Source: Pseudomonas capeferrum | GTDB lineage: Bacteria > Pseudomonadota > Gammaproteobacteria > Pseudomonadales > Pseudomonadaceae | Direction of reading: 5' to 3' | NCBI RefSeq assembly: GCF_000731675.1 | Contig: NZ_JMIT01000001.1 | Location: forward strand, 743,526-807,525 | DNA: 64,000 bases | In this document: positions 34,601 through 43,076 of the stretch, in pieces | Layout of the letters: each line of letters opens with the position of its first letter | Numbering within the stretch: position 1 is the stretch's first letter | Made by a program: the position numbers and the translations under genes | Notes under the pieces: model-generated | Told to the model about the DNA's origin: nothing | The model's database searches: none | The model's input: only the letters and a program-made list of their open reading frames with translations

Positions 34601-34695
34601 ACTGGGCGAGCCTGGCTGCGCGCAGCAGGCTGGGCGCCCTCGGGCAGCCTTGCCAGATCAACGACTTACAGTGGTGCAGCATGACTATTCACGCC

Positions 34696-34711
34696 TGGCA
34701 CGAAGCCTGCT
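34696..34711 (+). promoter_or_regulatory. Sigma-54 promoter of response regulator/secretion cluster
   Basis: TGGCACG-AAGC-CTGCT with GG (34697-34698) and GC (34709-34710) separated by 10 bp. The -24 part is a perfect consensus. It lies about 62 bp upstream of the response-regulator start and can drive the whole downstream secretion operon. Confidence 0.75.
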
Positions 34712-34772
34712 CAAGCCTTATCGAGGCCGCACTTCGCAGACCGGGTAACCGGGCAGTATTGGGGAGTCGACC

Positions 34773-35306
34773 TTGGTGAACAGAGTATTGGTAGTCGATG
34801 ACGAACAGACCCTCGCGCAGAACCTGCAAGCGTATTTGCAGGCGCAAGGCCTGGATGTTCATGTTGCCCACGACGGTGCCAGTGGTATCGAGCAGGCTGA
34901 AAGCCTGGCACCGCAAGTGATCGTGCTGGATTACCGCTTGCCCGACATGGAGGGGTTTCAGGTTCTGGAGACCGTGCGCAAGAACAGGCAGTGCCATTTC
35001 GTGCTGATCACCGCCCACCCGACCGCCGAGGTCCGTGAGCGCGCCGCCGAACTTGGTGTGACCCATGTCCTGTTCAAGCCGTTCCCGTTGGCGGAACTGG
35101 CCCGCGCGATCTTCGACCTGATGGGCATCGAGCGCCGGCGCAGGGCCACGGACAACCCGGCAGAAGGGTTCGTCGAACGACGCCAGACCAGGAACGAATC
35201 GTTCCCCCTGCAGTTGTACGATGGTAGCTGGGTACTGGCCGACCGCCGCCGCAATGGCGCAAAGCCCCCAGGTGCTGACGACGAACAACTGCTCACAGGG
35301 GAATAG
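34773..35306 (+). CDS. Single-domain response regulator
   Basis: A 177-aa receiver-only response regulator. It has the acidic pocket DDE (residues 9-11), the phospho-acceptor Asp53 in VIVLDYRLPDMEG, Thr in VLITAHPT and Lys in VLFKPFP, so all phosphorylation residues are present. After the receiver (about residue 122) comes a short basic and acidic tail with no DNA-binding or enzymatic domain. The start is TTG 34773 or GTG 34776, behind TTGGGGAG. No histidine kinase is adjacent. It probably acts through protein contacts, perhaps on a phosphorelay controlling Mn oxidation or on the secretion machine downstream. Confidence 0.9.
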   Translation: MVNRVLVVDDEQTLAQNLQAYLQAQGLDVHVAHDGASGIEQAESLAPQVIVLDYRLPDMEGFQVLETVRKNRQCHFVLITAHPTAEVRERAAELGVTHVLFKPFPLAELARAIFDLMGIERRRRATDNPAEGFVERRQTRNESFPLQLYDGSWVLADRRRNGAKPPGADDEQLLTGE

Positions 35307-35367
35307 CGGCGCCCGCTACCCTGGCTGAGCCAGCCTGCGACGCGCCCCCTGAGCGGAGTCGCAGGCC

Positions 35368-37071
35368 ATGTCCGAAGCAGTCGATACAGCCGCCACACCC
35401 CTGCAGCCAGCACAGCCACTGTGTGCCTACCCGCGTGAACTGCTGGCCCAGGCCCGTCTGCAAGCCGGTGACGAACGCCTGCTCAACTGCCTGGAACGCC
35501 TGGTCAACGACACCCCAGGCACCTTCACCCACCGCCTGGGCATCACCCTGCATTACCCGGTGCTGCACAGCCAAGCCCTGCTGGCCAGCAGCCCACGCTT
35601 CGACAAGGTCAGCCTGGCCCAGTGCCTGAAACGCGAATTCGTGCTGATCGAGCGCGAAGGCGAACTGCTGGGCGTGTTCGCCGACCCCTTCGACTCTTCG
35701 CGCCTGGCCTGGATCGACGATGTGCTGCAAGGCGCGCCACTGTACCTGGCCCACGCCGCCGAGCTGGCGACGTTTCTGGCCCGCCACGAAGAAAGCTTCC
35801 ATGCCGTCGATGCCCTTGACCACGACAGCGAAGCCAGCAGCGAAAGCGACCCGCTGCAACGCCTGTCGCTGACCAGCATCAGCGAAGACCAGAGCCGGGT
35901 GGTGAAACTGGTCAACTCGACCCTCTACGACGCCCTCAAGCTGCACGCCAGCGACATCCACCTGGGCATGACCGGCCAGGGCCTGACCATCAAGTATCGC
36001 ATCGACGGTGTGCTCAACGGTGCCGGCAAGGCCAGCGGCAGCGCTTTCGCCGACCAGGTGATCTCGCGCATCAAGGTCATGGCCGAGCTCGACATCGGTG
36101 AGAAGCGCGTGCCCCAGGACGGCCGGTTCAAGGTTGCCGTGGGCGAACGGCAGATCGACTTCCGCGTCTCGATCATGCCCAGCATTTTTGGTGAAGACGC
36201 CGTGCTGCGGGTGCTCGACAAACAGGACCTGTCCGACAAGGTCAGCGGTGTGCAGCTGCAGGCCCTGGGGTTTGCCGACGACACCCTGCGCGCCCTGCGC
36301 CGGCTGGCCGCCGAGCCCTACGGCATGATCCTGGTCACCGGCCCCACCGGTAGCGGCAAGACCACCACCCTGTACGCCATGATCAGCGAGATCAACCATG
36401 GCGTGGACAAGATCATCACCATCGAAGACCCGGTCGAATATCAACTGCCCGGTGTGTTGCAGATACCGGTCAACGAGAAGAAGGGCCTGACCTTTGCCCG
36501 CGGCCTGCGTTCGATCCTGCGCCACGACCCGGACAAGATCCTGGTTGGCGAGATCCGCGACCCCGACACCGCACAGATCGCCGTGCAGTCGGCCCTGACC
36601 GGGCACCTGGTGTTCACCACCATTCACGCCAACAACGTCTTCGATGTGATCGGCCGCTTCAGCCAGATGCAGGTCGACCCCTACAGCTTCGTCTCGGCGC
36701 TCAACGCCATCCTGGCCCAGCGCCTGATTCGCCTGGCCTGCCCGCACTGCGCCACAGCCTGCGAGGCGGATGATGAAACCCTGCAGGCCTCAGGCCTGAC
36801 CCGCGCCGCCGTGGCCGGCTGGACGTTTGTCCGCGTCCAGGGTTGCGGGCAGTGCCGCGGCAGTGGCTTTCGCGGCCGCAGTGCCATTGCCGAGCTGCTG
36901 CACCTGGACGACGACCTGCGGCAGATGATCGTCGAACGCCGCCCCCTGTCGCAGATCAAGACACTCGCCTGCCAGCGCGGCCTGCGCTTGCTGCGCGCCT
37001 CGGCCCTGGACCTGGTCCGTGAAGGCCGCACCACCCTTGAGGAGATCAACCGTGTCACATTTATCGCGTGA
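35368..37071 (+). CDS. gspE: GspE/PilB-type secretion ATPase
   Basis: A 567-aa traffic ATPase that powers pseudopilus assembly at the inner membrane. It has an N-terminal domain (about 1-150), Walker A GPTGSGKTTTLY (about 328-339), the Asp-box region IEDPVEYQLPGV, Walker B-like ILVGEIRDPDTAQI, a His-box region TGHLVFTTIHANN, and a tetracysteine zinc site (CPHC and CGQC). ATG 35368 follows a GGAG. It is the first gene of a Gsp-related operon. From memory, P. putida GB-1 has such a pathway (xcm genes) needed to secrete the Mn-oxidising factor. Overlaps the next gene by 20 bp. Confidence 0.93.
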   Translation: MSEAVDTAATPLQPAQPLCAYPRELLAQARLQAGDERLLNCLERLVNDTPGTFTHRLGITLHYPVLHSQALLASSPRFDKVSLAQCLKREFVLIEREGELLGVFADPFDSSRLAWIDDVLQGAPLYLAHAAELATFLARHEESFHAVDALDHDSEASSESDPLQRLSLTSISEDQSRVVKLVNSTLYDALKLHASDIHLGMTGQGLTIKYRIDGVLNGAGKASGSAFADQVISRIKVMAELDIGEKRVPQDGRFKVAVGERQIDFRVSIMPSIFGEDAVLRVLDKQDLSDKVSGVQLQALGFADDTLRALRRLAAEPYGMILVTGPTGSGKTTTLYAMISEINHGVDKIITIEDPVEYQLPGVLQIPVNEKKGLTFARGLRSILRHDPDKILVGEIRDPDTAQIAVQSALTGHLVFTTIHANNVFDVIGRFSQMQVDPYSFVSALNAILAQRLIRLACPHCATACEADDETLQASGLTRAAVAGWTFVRVQGCGQCRGSGFRGRSAIAELLHLDDDLRQMIVERRPLSQIKTLACQRGLRLLRASALDLVREGRTTLEEINRVTFIA

Positions 37072-37846
37072 TCGTGGTGCTCATAGATACTGTGCCGTGC
37101 TCGGCGCCGAGGGTGTAGGCCTGGGCCGCTGGCACGCCAACCAACAGCAGTGGCTAGGCAGCCGCGAGTTCAGCTGCGAGGCGGCCCAACCGGCCTGGGA
37201 GGCCGCCGTCGAGGCGCTGGCCGCGCTGCTTGCCGAGCACGCCGTGCGCGGTGCCCAGTTGCGGGTATTGCTGTCGGCCCGTTACAGCCGCTTCTGCCTG
37301 GTGCCCTGGAGCGATGCCATCGGCCACCCGCGCGAACTCGATGCCTATGCGCGGGCCTGCTTTGAAAACCTCTACGGGCAGTCGCTGGGCGACTGGCGCA
37401 TCGTCCTCTCGCCAGAGCCAGCAGGCGCCGCACGCATTGCCACGGCGCTGCCGGAGGCCTTGCTGCAACGGCTGCAGGCACTGGGGCGGGAAAGCCGGCT
37501 GCAGCTGCGTTCGGTGCAGCCGTACCTGATGGCCGCCTACAACCGTTGCTCGGCGCAGCTGGGGCAGGGCGACTTCCTGTTCGTCCTCGCCGAGCCACGC
37601 CGCAGCGTGCTGCTGCTGGCCGCCGGGGGGGCCTGGCAGCAGGTGCTGGCGCAAGGCTGTGCCGACAACGACCAGGCCCTGCAGGCGCTGATCGAACGCA
37701 CCTGCGAGTTGTACGGGGAGCATCTGCCACGGGTGTACCTGCATGCGCCCGGCCGGGGCGACGTGCCGCAATTGGCGGCGGTGCAGCTGTGCCAACCGGC
37801 CAGCGAAGCCGACCCGTTGTGCGCCATGTGGCGGGCGGTGGCCTGA
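37052..37846 (+). CDS. PilM/GspL cytoplasmic-domain-like secretion protein
   Basis: A 264-aa cytoplasmic protein without membrane segments. The start is GTG 37052, directly after GAGGAGATCAACC, overlapping the gspE end by 20 bp. Similarity is weak, but features such as a possible actin-like fold (FCLVPWSD, AAYNRCSAQLGQGDFLFVLAEP) and its position between GspE and PilN/O-like proteins fit a PilM/GspL-type assembly factor. Expected to couple the ATPase to the inner-membrane complex. Assignment rests mainly on synteny. Confidence 0.75.
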   Translation: MSHLSRDRGAHRYCAVLGAEGVGLGRWHANQQQWLGSREFSCEAAQPAWEAAVEALAALLAEHAVRGAQLRVLLSARYSRFCLVPWSDAIGHPRELDAYARACFENLYGQSLGDWRIVLSPEPAGAARIATALPEALLQRLQALGRESRLQLRSVQPYLMAAYNRCSAQLGQGDFLFVLAEPRRSVLLLAAGGAWQQVLAQGCADNDQALQALIERTCELYGEHLPRVYLHAPGRGDVPQLAAVQLCQPASEADPLCAMWRAVA

Positions 37847-37847
37847 C

Positions 37848-38390
37848 ATGCGCCGCCTCGACCTGGAATTCCAGCCCCGGCGCAGCGGCGCCTTGGCCTG
37901 GTCGCTACTGGCCCTGGGTTGCGCCGTGGTGGCCGCCCTGGTGGTGCTGCAACAACGCTTGCAGGTCGAGCAGGTCGACCTGGAAAGCCGCCTGCACAGC
38001 CTGGAACTGCAACTGGGCCGGCGCCCGGCCACTGCGGCCCCGCAAAGCAGTGCTGCCAGCCGCGAACAGGCCGAGCGCCTGGCGCAGATGCGCAGTGTCT
38101 CGCAGCAGCTGCAACGGCCTTGGCAGCAGCTGTTCGCCATGCTCGAAGCGCAGCCGCAGGACGACGTCGCGCTGCTTGGCCTGACCCCGGATGCACGCAA
38201 GGGCCAGGTACGCATCGCCGCCGAGGCGCGCAACCTGGAGGCGATGCTGCAGTACCACCAGCGCCTGGAGGCCAGCGCCGAGCTCAGCGATGTTTCCTTG
38301 CTCAACCACGAGGTGATGGTGGGCCAGCCGGAGCACCCGGTGCGTTTCACCCTTACCGCTACCTGGGAGACCGGCCATGCGCGTCCCTGA
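37848..38390 (+). CDS. PilN-like inner-membrane secretion protein
   Basis: A 180-aa bitopic protein: short cytoplasmic N-terminus (MRRLDLEFQPRRSG), one membrane helix (ALAWSLLALGCAVVAALVVL), then a coiled-coil-like and periplasmic ferredoxin-like region ending with RFTLTATWE. This is the PilN/GspL C-terminal layout. ATG 37848 begins 1 bp after the previous stop. An earlier ORF start is rejected. It overlaps the PilO-like gene by 14 bp. Confidence 0.82.
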   Translation: MRRLDLEFQPRRSGALAWSLLALGCAVVAALVVLQQRLQVEQVDLESRLHSLELQLGRRPATAAPQSSAASREQAERLAQMRSVSQQLQRPWQQLFAMLEAQPQDDVALLGLTPDARKGQVRIAAEARNLEAMLQYHQRLEASAELSDVSLLNHEVMVGQPEHPVRFTLTATWETGHARP

Positions 38391-38940
38391 CCCGCTGAGC
38401 AGCCTGATCATGCAGGAACGCCTGCGCCGCATCGGCCCGGTGGGCCTTGCCGCTGTCGCCGTTGGCCTGCTGGCCGTCGGCGTGGCATTGGCCGCTGTGT
38501 TGCCGCACTGGCAAACCGTGCGCGAACTGCGCGCCAGCGAGGCGGACGCCAGCGTGCAAGTGGGGCGGGTGCAGCGGGGCGAGCTGAAGATCGCGGTCAA
38601 ACCCGAGCAGCAGGCCCTCGACACGCTGCGCCAGCAACTGCCTGGGCAGCCGCAGGCCAGCGAGCTGATCGAGCGCCTGTATCACCTGGCCAGTGCCGAG
38701 CACATCAGCCTGGCACGCGGCGAATATGCCTTGGGCATCGACCCGAAAACCCAGTTGGCGCGCTACCAGATCGTGCTGCCGGTGCGCGGCAGCTATCCGC
38801 AGATCCGCGGCTTCCTCAAGGGCCTGCTGGGCCAGCTGCCAACCTTGGTGCTGGAAGACCTCGAGCTGCAACGCAAACGCATCGGCGACAGCGAGCTCAA
38901 CGCCCGCCTGCGCATGACCCTCTACTTGTCGAGGTCGTGA
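38377..38940 (+). CDS. PilO/GspM-like inner-membrane secretion protein
   Basis: A 187-aa bitopic protein with a single membrane helix (VGLAAVAVGLLAVGVALAAVLP, about residues 22-43), a coiled-coil-like segment, then a compact periplasmic domain (RYQIVLPVRGSYPQIRGFLKGLLGQLPTLVLEDLELQ) of the PilO/GspM type. Together with the PilN-like protein it should form the inner-membrane platform of the export machine. Its TGA overlaps the following ATG by 1 bp. Confidence 0.82.
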   Translation: MRVPDPLSSLIMQERLRRIGPVGLAAVAVGLLAVGVALAAVLPHWQTVRELRASEADASVQVGRVQRGELKIAVKPEQQALDTLRQQLPGQPQASELIERLYHLASAEHISLARGEYALGIDPKTQLARYQIVLPVRGSYPQIRGFLKGLLGQLPTLVLEDLELQRKRIGDSELNARLRMTLYLSRS

Positions 38941-39464
38941 TGAAGACTCAACGTGCGGTGATCTGGGCCGGGTTTCTAGGGCTTTCTGCCGCGTTGGCGT
39001 GGGCGCCGGAGCATTGGTTCGGCCAAGAGGACAGTGTGGGGCTGTTCGCGGGCAAGCCCGCTGCTACAGGTTCTGTGAGTACCCCTGACCGTGTGGAAGC
39101 GGACACATCGGGGCGCGGAGCTGCCGCGAAGGGGCCGGAACGGGTTTCTACCGATCTGTTCCCGAGCCAGCGCTGGAGCAAACCGCAGACCCTGGCCACC
39201 GTCACCGAACAACCGGTCATTGCCACCCCTGTGGTGGTTGCCGCACCCACCGCCCCGGCGCTGCCTTTCCAGTTCGTCGGCCGCCTGGGCGATCGCGACG
39301 ACCTGCAGGTGTTTCTGCAGAGCGGCGAAAAACTGTACGTCGTGCGCCAGGGCGACGTCATCGAAGACACCTACCGCCTCGATCGGGTCTCGGCCAACGA
39401 GCTGGACCTGGTCTACCTGCCTTTGCACCAGTCGCAGACCTTGTCTGTCGGGAGCGCACCATGA
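38940..39464 (+). CDS. PilP/GspC-like periplasmic linker protein with REP-derived insert
   Basis: A 174-aa protein with an N-terminal membrane segment (AVIWAGFLGLSAALAWAPEHWF), a low-complexity linker, and a C-terminal homology-region-like domain (PFQFVGRLGDRDDLQVFLQSGEKLYVVRQGDVI, about residues 113-145) typical of PilP/GspC proteins that contact the secretin. The linker (about residues 33-65) contains the amino acids encoded by a REP-like palindrome at 39045-39070, in frame. ATG 38940 is used, with a GTG one codon upstream as the alternative. Overlaps the secretin gene by 4 bp. Confidence 0.85.
   Translation: MKTQRAVIWAGFLGLSAALAWAPEHWFGQEDSVGLFAGKPAATGSVSTPDRVEADTSGRGAAAKGPERVSTDLFPSQRWSKPQTLATVTEQPVIATPVVVAAPTAPALPFQFVGRLGDRDDLQVFLQSGEKLYVVRQGDVIEDTYRLDRVSANELDLVYLPLHQSQTLSVGSAP
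39045..39070. repeat. REP-like palindrome inside a coding region
   Basis: TTCGCGGGCAAGCCCGCTGC followed by TACAGG is the core of the common P. putida REP element, here within the linker of the PilP/GspC-like gene and in frame. REP elements are normally extragenic. Confidence 0.75.
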
Positions 39465-41326
39465 AGTCGTCAAAGCTGTGCAAGCCTGCTCCGTTCCTGC
39501 TTCTGGCGCTGTGCGTGGCCATCGCAGGCTGTGGCTCCAGTGCGGTACGTGAAGACAGCGCAGAACTGATGAAGGAGGGGCAGTACGAAGCCGGGATCGC
39601 GCGTCTGGAAGAGGCCCTGCGTGAAGACCCGCGCGACACCGAGCTGAACATCGCCCTGGCCCATGGCCGCCAGGCGGCGGTCGAGGCGCTGCTGAGCCAG
39701 GCCGACAGCGACCGCATCCGCCACGATTTCGCCGGTGCGCGCATGGGCTATGGCCGGGTGCTGAGCATCGAACCGAACAACCGCCGCGCCCAGGAAGGCA
39801 TCCGCCAGCTGGAGCTGATCCGCACCCTCGACGAACGTGTCGCCCTTGGCCAGGCGGCCCTGCGCCAGGGCGACCTGTTCGGCGCCGAGCGCTACATGCG
39901 CGAAGTGCTGCGCCTGGACCCGCAGAACCAGAAGGGCATGACCCTGCGCAGTGACATCGAGAACGTCCAGGCGCGCACCGCGCAGCCGTTCCCGCAGCTG
40001 CGCAGCAAGCTGGAACGCCCGGTGACCCTGGAGTTTCGCGACGCCAACCTGAAGACCATCTTCGAAGTGCTGTCCCAGGTCGCCGGCATCAACTTCATCT
40101 TCGACAAGGACCTGCGCCCGGACATGAAGGCCACCATCTTCGTTCGCGACGTGCGCATCGAGGACGCCGTGGCTCTGCTGCTGGAGCAGAACCAGCTACG
40201 CCAGAAGATCGTCAACGACAACACCCTGATGATCTACCCCGACTCGCCGCAAAAGACCAAGGACTATCAGGAACTGGTCATGCGCACGTTCTACCTGACC
40301 AGCATCGACGCCAACACGGCGCTGAACATGGTCAAGACCATGCTCAAGACCCGTGACGTGTTCGTCGACGAGCGCCTCAACACCCTGACCATGCGCGACA
40401 GCCCCGATGCCGTGCGCATGGCCGAAAAGCTGCTGCAGTCCCAGGACCAGTCCAACCCCGAGGTGGTGCTGGAAGTGGAGGTGATGGAGGTGGCCACTTC
40501 GCGCATCCTCGACCTCGGCCTGCAATGGCCCAACACCTTCGGCGTGCTGACCTCCGACGGCAAGTCGGTCAGCGTGCTCGACCAACTGCGCGGCATCGAC
40601 TCCAGCCGCATCAGCATCTCGCCGGCGCCGCAGGCCAAGATCAATGCCCAGGACAAAGACATCAACACCCTGGCAAGCCCGGTGATTCGCGTCAGCAACC
40701 GCGAGCAGGCGCGTATCCACATTGGCCAGCGGGTGCCGATCATCAGCGCCACCTCGGTGCCTTCGACCCAGGGCCCGGTGATTACCGAGAGTGTCACCTA
40801 CCTGGATGTGGGCTTGAAGCTCGAAGTGCAGCCGACCGTGCACTTGAACAACGAAGTGGCGATCAAGATCGCACTCGAAGTGAGCAACGCCACCCCGCTG
40901 GAAGCCACGCGCCAGGGCACCATCCCGGTCCAGGTCGATACCCGCAACGCCCAGACCAGCCTGCGCCTGCACGACGGCGAAACCCAGGTGCTGGCCGGGC
41001 TGGTGCGCAACGACCACAACGCCAGCGGCAACAAGATCCCGGGCCTTGGCGACATTCCCGGCCTGGGCCGGTTGTTCGGCAGCAACAAGGACGACATGAG
41101 CAAGTCTGAACTGGTGCTGGCGATCACCCCGCGCATCGTCCGCAACCTGCCGTACCAGAGCCCGTCTGACATGGAGTTCGCCACCGGCACCGAGTCGAGC
41201 CTGCAAGTGCGGCAAATGGCGCCACTGCCACCGATGGAGGTGCCGGGCACTGCGCCGTCCAGTGACAAGCCGGTGGTCGAAAGCCAGATGGCCGTAGTGC
41301 CCGCCAACGGGAGCCCACGGCCATGA
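39461..41326 (+). CDS. gspD: Secretin (GspD-family) lipoprotein with TPR-like N-terminus
   Basis: A 621-aa outer-membrane secretin. The N-terminus is a lipoprotein signal (ALCVAIAGCGSS, lipobox Cys near residue 24). A TPR-like helical region follows (about 30-175: SAELMKEGQYEAGIARLEEAL). Then come N-domains (VTLEFRDANLKTIFEVLSQVAG) and the secretin core with VPIISATSVPSTQGPVITESVTYLDVGLKLEVQPTV and the C-terminal GNKIPGLGDIPGLGRLFG signature. The TPR plus secretin layout is that of T4P/Tad/MSHA-related secretins rather than classical Xcp GspD. It forms the export pore for the pathway. Overlaps the neighbouring genes by 4 bp. Confidence 0.92.
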   Translation: MKSSKLCKPAPFLLLALCVAIAGCGSSAVREDSAELMKEGQYEAGIARLEEALREDPRDTELNIALAHGRQAAVEALLSQADSDRIRHDFAGARMGYGRVLSIEPNNRRAQEGIRQLELIRTLDERVALGQAALRQGDLFGAERYMREVLRLDPQNQKGMTLRSDIENVQARTAQPFPQLRSKLERPVTLEFRDANLKTIFEVLSQVAGINFIFDKDLRPDMKATIFVRDVRIEDAVALLLEQNQLRQKIVNDNTLMIYPDSPQKTKDYQELVMRTFYLTSIDANTALNMVKTMLKTRDVFVDERLNTLTMRDSPDAVRMAEKLLQSQDQSNPEVVLEVEVMEVATSRILDLGLQWPNTFGVLTSDGKSVSVLDQLRGIDSSRISISPAPQAKINAQDKDINTLASPVIRVSNREQARIHIGQRVPIISATSVPSTQGPVITESVTYLDVGLKLEVQPTVHLNNEVAIKIALEVSNATPLEATRQGTIPVQVDTRNAQTSLRLHDGETQVLAGLVRNDHNASGNKIPGLGDIPGLGRLFGSNKDDMSKSELVLAITPRIVRNLPYQSPSDMEFATGTESSLQVRQMAPLPPMEVPGTAPSSDKPVVESQMAVVPANGSPRP

Positions 41327-41796
41327 AACGCCGCGTGCAAGGCTTCAGCCTGATCGAGGTGGTGCTGACCCTGGCACTGCTCGGGCTGCTTGCCAGCATG
41401 GCCGCGCCGCTGACCGAAACCGTGGTGCGCCGTGGCAAGGAGCAACAGCTGCGCGAGGCGCTGTACCAGATCCGCGATGCCATCGACGCCTACAAGCGTG
41501 CCTTCGACGCCGGTTACATCGAAAAGCGCCTGGATGCCAGCGGTTACCCGCCAAACCTGCAGGTGCTGGTCGAAGGCGTGCGCGATGTGCGCAGTGCCAA
41601 AGGGGCCAAGTTCTACTTCCTGCGGCGCATCCCCCACGACCCGCTGCTGGCGGCCAAGGATGACGACGAGGGGGCCTGGGGCCTGCGTGCCTACGACAGC
41701 AGCCCCGACAGCCCGCGTGAAGGCGAAGACGTCTTCGACGTGTACTCCAAGGCCCGTGGCAAAGGCCTCAACAACATCCCCTACGGGCAATGGTGA
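41323..41796 (+). CDS. Type II/IV pseudopilin (GspG-like) 1
   Basis: A 157-aa pseudopilin. Prepilin leader MKRRVQG with the cleavage site before FSLIEVVLTLALLGLLASMAAP (Glu at mature position 5), followed by a GspG-like body (EALYQIRDAIDAYKRAFDAGYI, RRIPHDPLL). It needs a prepilin peptidase, which is not encoded in the window and would be supplied elsewhere. ATG overlaps the secretin stop by 4 bp. Confidence 0.9.
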   Translation: MKRRVQGFSLIEVVLTLALLGLLASMAAPLTETVVRRGKEQQLREALYQIRDAIDAYKRAFDAGYIEKRLDASGYPPNLQVLVEGVRDVRSAKGAKFYFLRRIPHDPLLAAKDDDEGAWGLRAYDSSPDSPREGEDVFDVYSKARGKGLNNIPYGQW

Positions 41797-41801
41797 CGGC
41801 C

Positions 41802-42176
41802 ATGAAACGCAGCCAAGGCTTCACCCTGATCGAACTGCTGGTGGTGATGGCGATCATCGCCACGCTGATGACCATCGCCATGCCGCGTTACTTCAACAGC
41901 CTGGAGAGCTCCCGCGAGGCCACGCTGCGCCAGAGCCTGGCGGTGCTGCGCGAGTCGCTGGACCACTTCTACGGCGACACCGGGCACTACCCCGATTCGC
42001 TGGAGCAACTGGTGGAGCTGCGCTACCTGCGCAACACCCCGGTCGACCCGATCACCGAACGCAGCGATGCCTGGCAACTGCTGCCGCCGCCAGAAGGCGT
42101 GGCCGGCGGTGTGGCCGATATCAAGAGCGGTGCTACAGGGAGGGCGCGTGATGGCAGCCTCTATGCCGAATGGTAA
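41802..42176 (+). CDS. Type II/IV pseudopilin (GspG-like) 2
   Basis: A 124-aa pseudopilin with leader MKRSQG and cleavage before FTLIELLVVMAIIATLMTIAMP (Glu5 present). The body shows GDTGHYPDSLEQLVELRYL and VDPITERSDAWQLL, the expected GspG-type core. An in-frame ATG at 41790 would give a longer leader, but 41802 matches the family. Overlaps the third pseudopilin gene by 26 bp. Confidence 0.9.
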   Translation: MKRSQGFTLIELLVVMAIIATLMTIAMPRYFNSLESSREATLRQSLAVLRESLDHFYGDTGHYPDSLEQLVELRYLRNTPVDPITERSDAWQLLPPPEGVAGGVADIKSGATGRARDGSLYAEW

Positions 42177-42678
42177 GGCCTGTGCCGGCTTCACCTACCT
42201 GGGTGTGCTGCTGTTGATTGCGGTCAGCAGCGTGGCCTTGGCCGCCACCGGGACAGTCTGGTCGAGCGTTGCCCGGCGCGATCACGAGCGCCAGTTGCTG
42301 TGGGTGGGCAGCCAGTATGCCCAGGCCCTGCGCAGCTACTACCGCGCCTCGCCGGGTTTGGCCCAGTACCCGCAGGAGCTGGCCGACCTGCTGCAGGACA
42401 ACCGTTTTCCCGAGGCCAAGCGGCATATCCGCAGGCTCTACCCGGACCCGATCACCAACAGCGACGACTGGGGCCTGCTGCGCTCGATCGATGGCCGCAT
42501 CACCGGCGTGCACAGCCGCTCGGATGCCACGCCGTTCAAGCACAGTGGTTTTGCCGCCGAGTGGTCGGGCTTCGAAGGGCTGGAACACTACAGCGACTGG
42601 CAGTTTGTCGCCGAGCAGGCGTTCGCCGACAGCCCCAACGGTGCCCAGCCCCAGGCCGGCGCGGGAGACACGCCATGA
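42151..42678 (+). CDS. Type II/IV pseudopilin-like protein 3 (atypical cleavage region)
   Basis: A 175-aa protein with a pseudopilin-like start: leader MAASMPNGKACAG, then FTYLGVLLLIAVSSVALAATGTVW. The usual Glu5 is absent (Phe-Thr-Tyr-Leu-Gly), as in some minor pseudopilins of GspK type. The body (QYAQALRSYYRASPGLAQYPQELADLL, RRLYPDPITNSDDWGLLRSID) shares the PDPIT/DDWGLL pattern with GspG-like proteins. ATG 42151 has GGGAGG upstream. Overlaps csgE by 4 bp. Confidence 0.85.
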   Translation: MAASMPNGKACAGFTYLGVLLLIAVSSVALAATGTVWSSVARRDHERQLLWVGSQYAQALRSYYRASPGLAQYPQELADLLQDNRFPEAKRHIRRLYPDPITNSDDWGLLRSIDGRITGVHSRSDATPFKHSGFAAEWSGFEGLEHYSDWQFVAEQAFADSPNGAQPQAGAGDTP

Positions 42679-43076
42679 AACGCCTGGCTGCGCTGTGCCT
42701 GAGCCTGCTGCTGGCGGCATCGCCCTGCAGCCTGCTGAAGGCGGCGGAGGAGGACGAGATGATGGGCTTCATCGTCGACAACACCATCTCGCACATCGGC
42801 CACGACTTTTACTACTACTTCGCCGACCGCCTGCGTGCCACCAGCCGCCTGGATTTCAACCTGGTGGTGCGCGAACGCCCGGATGCCCGCTGGGGCAGCC
42901 TGGTTACCGTGGAGTTCGAGCGCGAAGTGCTGTACCGGCGCTTCCTGCCACCCAACACCACGGAACTCAAAGACGAGGCTGTCGCGGCCGCCGACCTGGT
43001 CAAGCAGCAGATCATTCAACGCAAGCTGCAACGCTTGCTGCAGGACACCACCGATCTGGAGAGGGACGAGCTATGA
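42675..43076 (+). CDS. csgE: CsgE-like curli secretion accessory protein
   Basis: A 133-aa exported protein of the CsgE family. It has a signal peptide (LAALCLSLLLAASPCSLLKAAE), then EMMGFIVDNTISHIGHDFYYYFADRLRA and the characteristic LVVRERPDARWGSLVTVEFEREVLYRRFLPP with VKQQIIQRKLQRLLQDT at the end. In curli systems CsgE is the periplasmic gate-keeper of the CsgG pore. Here it is co-transcribed with pseudopilin genes and overlaps them and csgF by 4 bp. No amyloid subunit gene (csgA/csgB) is visible. Confidence 0.92.
   Translation: MKRLAALCLSLLLAASPCSLLKAAEEDEMMGFIVDNTISHIGHDFYYYFADRLRATSRLDFNLVVRERPDARWGSLVTVEFEREVLYRRFLPPNTTELKDEAVAAADLVKQQIIQRKLQRLLQDTTDLERDEL

Noticed and set aside
34533-34748. 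Small ORF upstream of the response regulator
   Set aside because: Overlaps the palindromes and the sigma-54 promoter. No ribosome-binding site and no recognisable motif.
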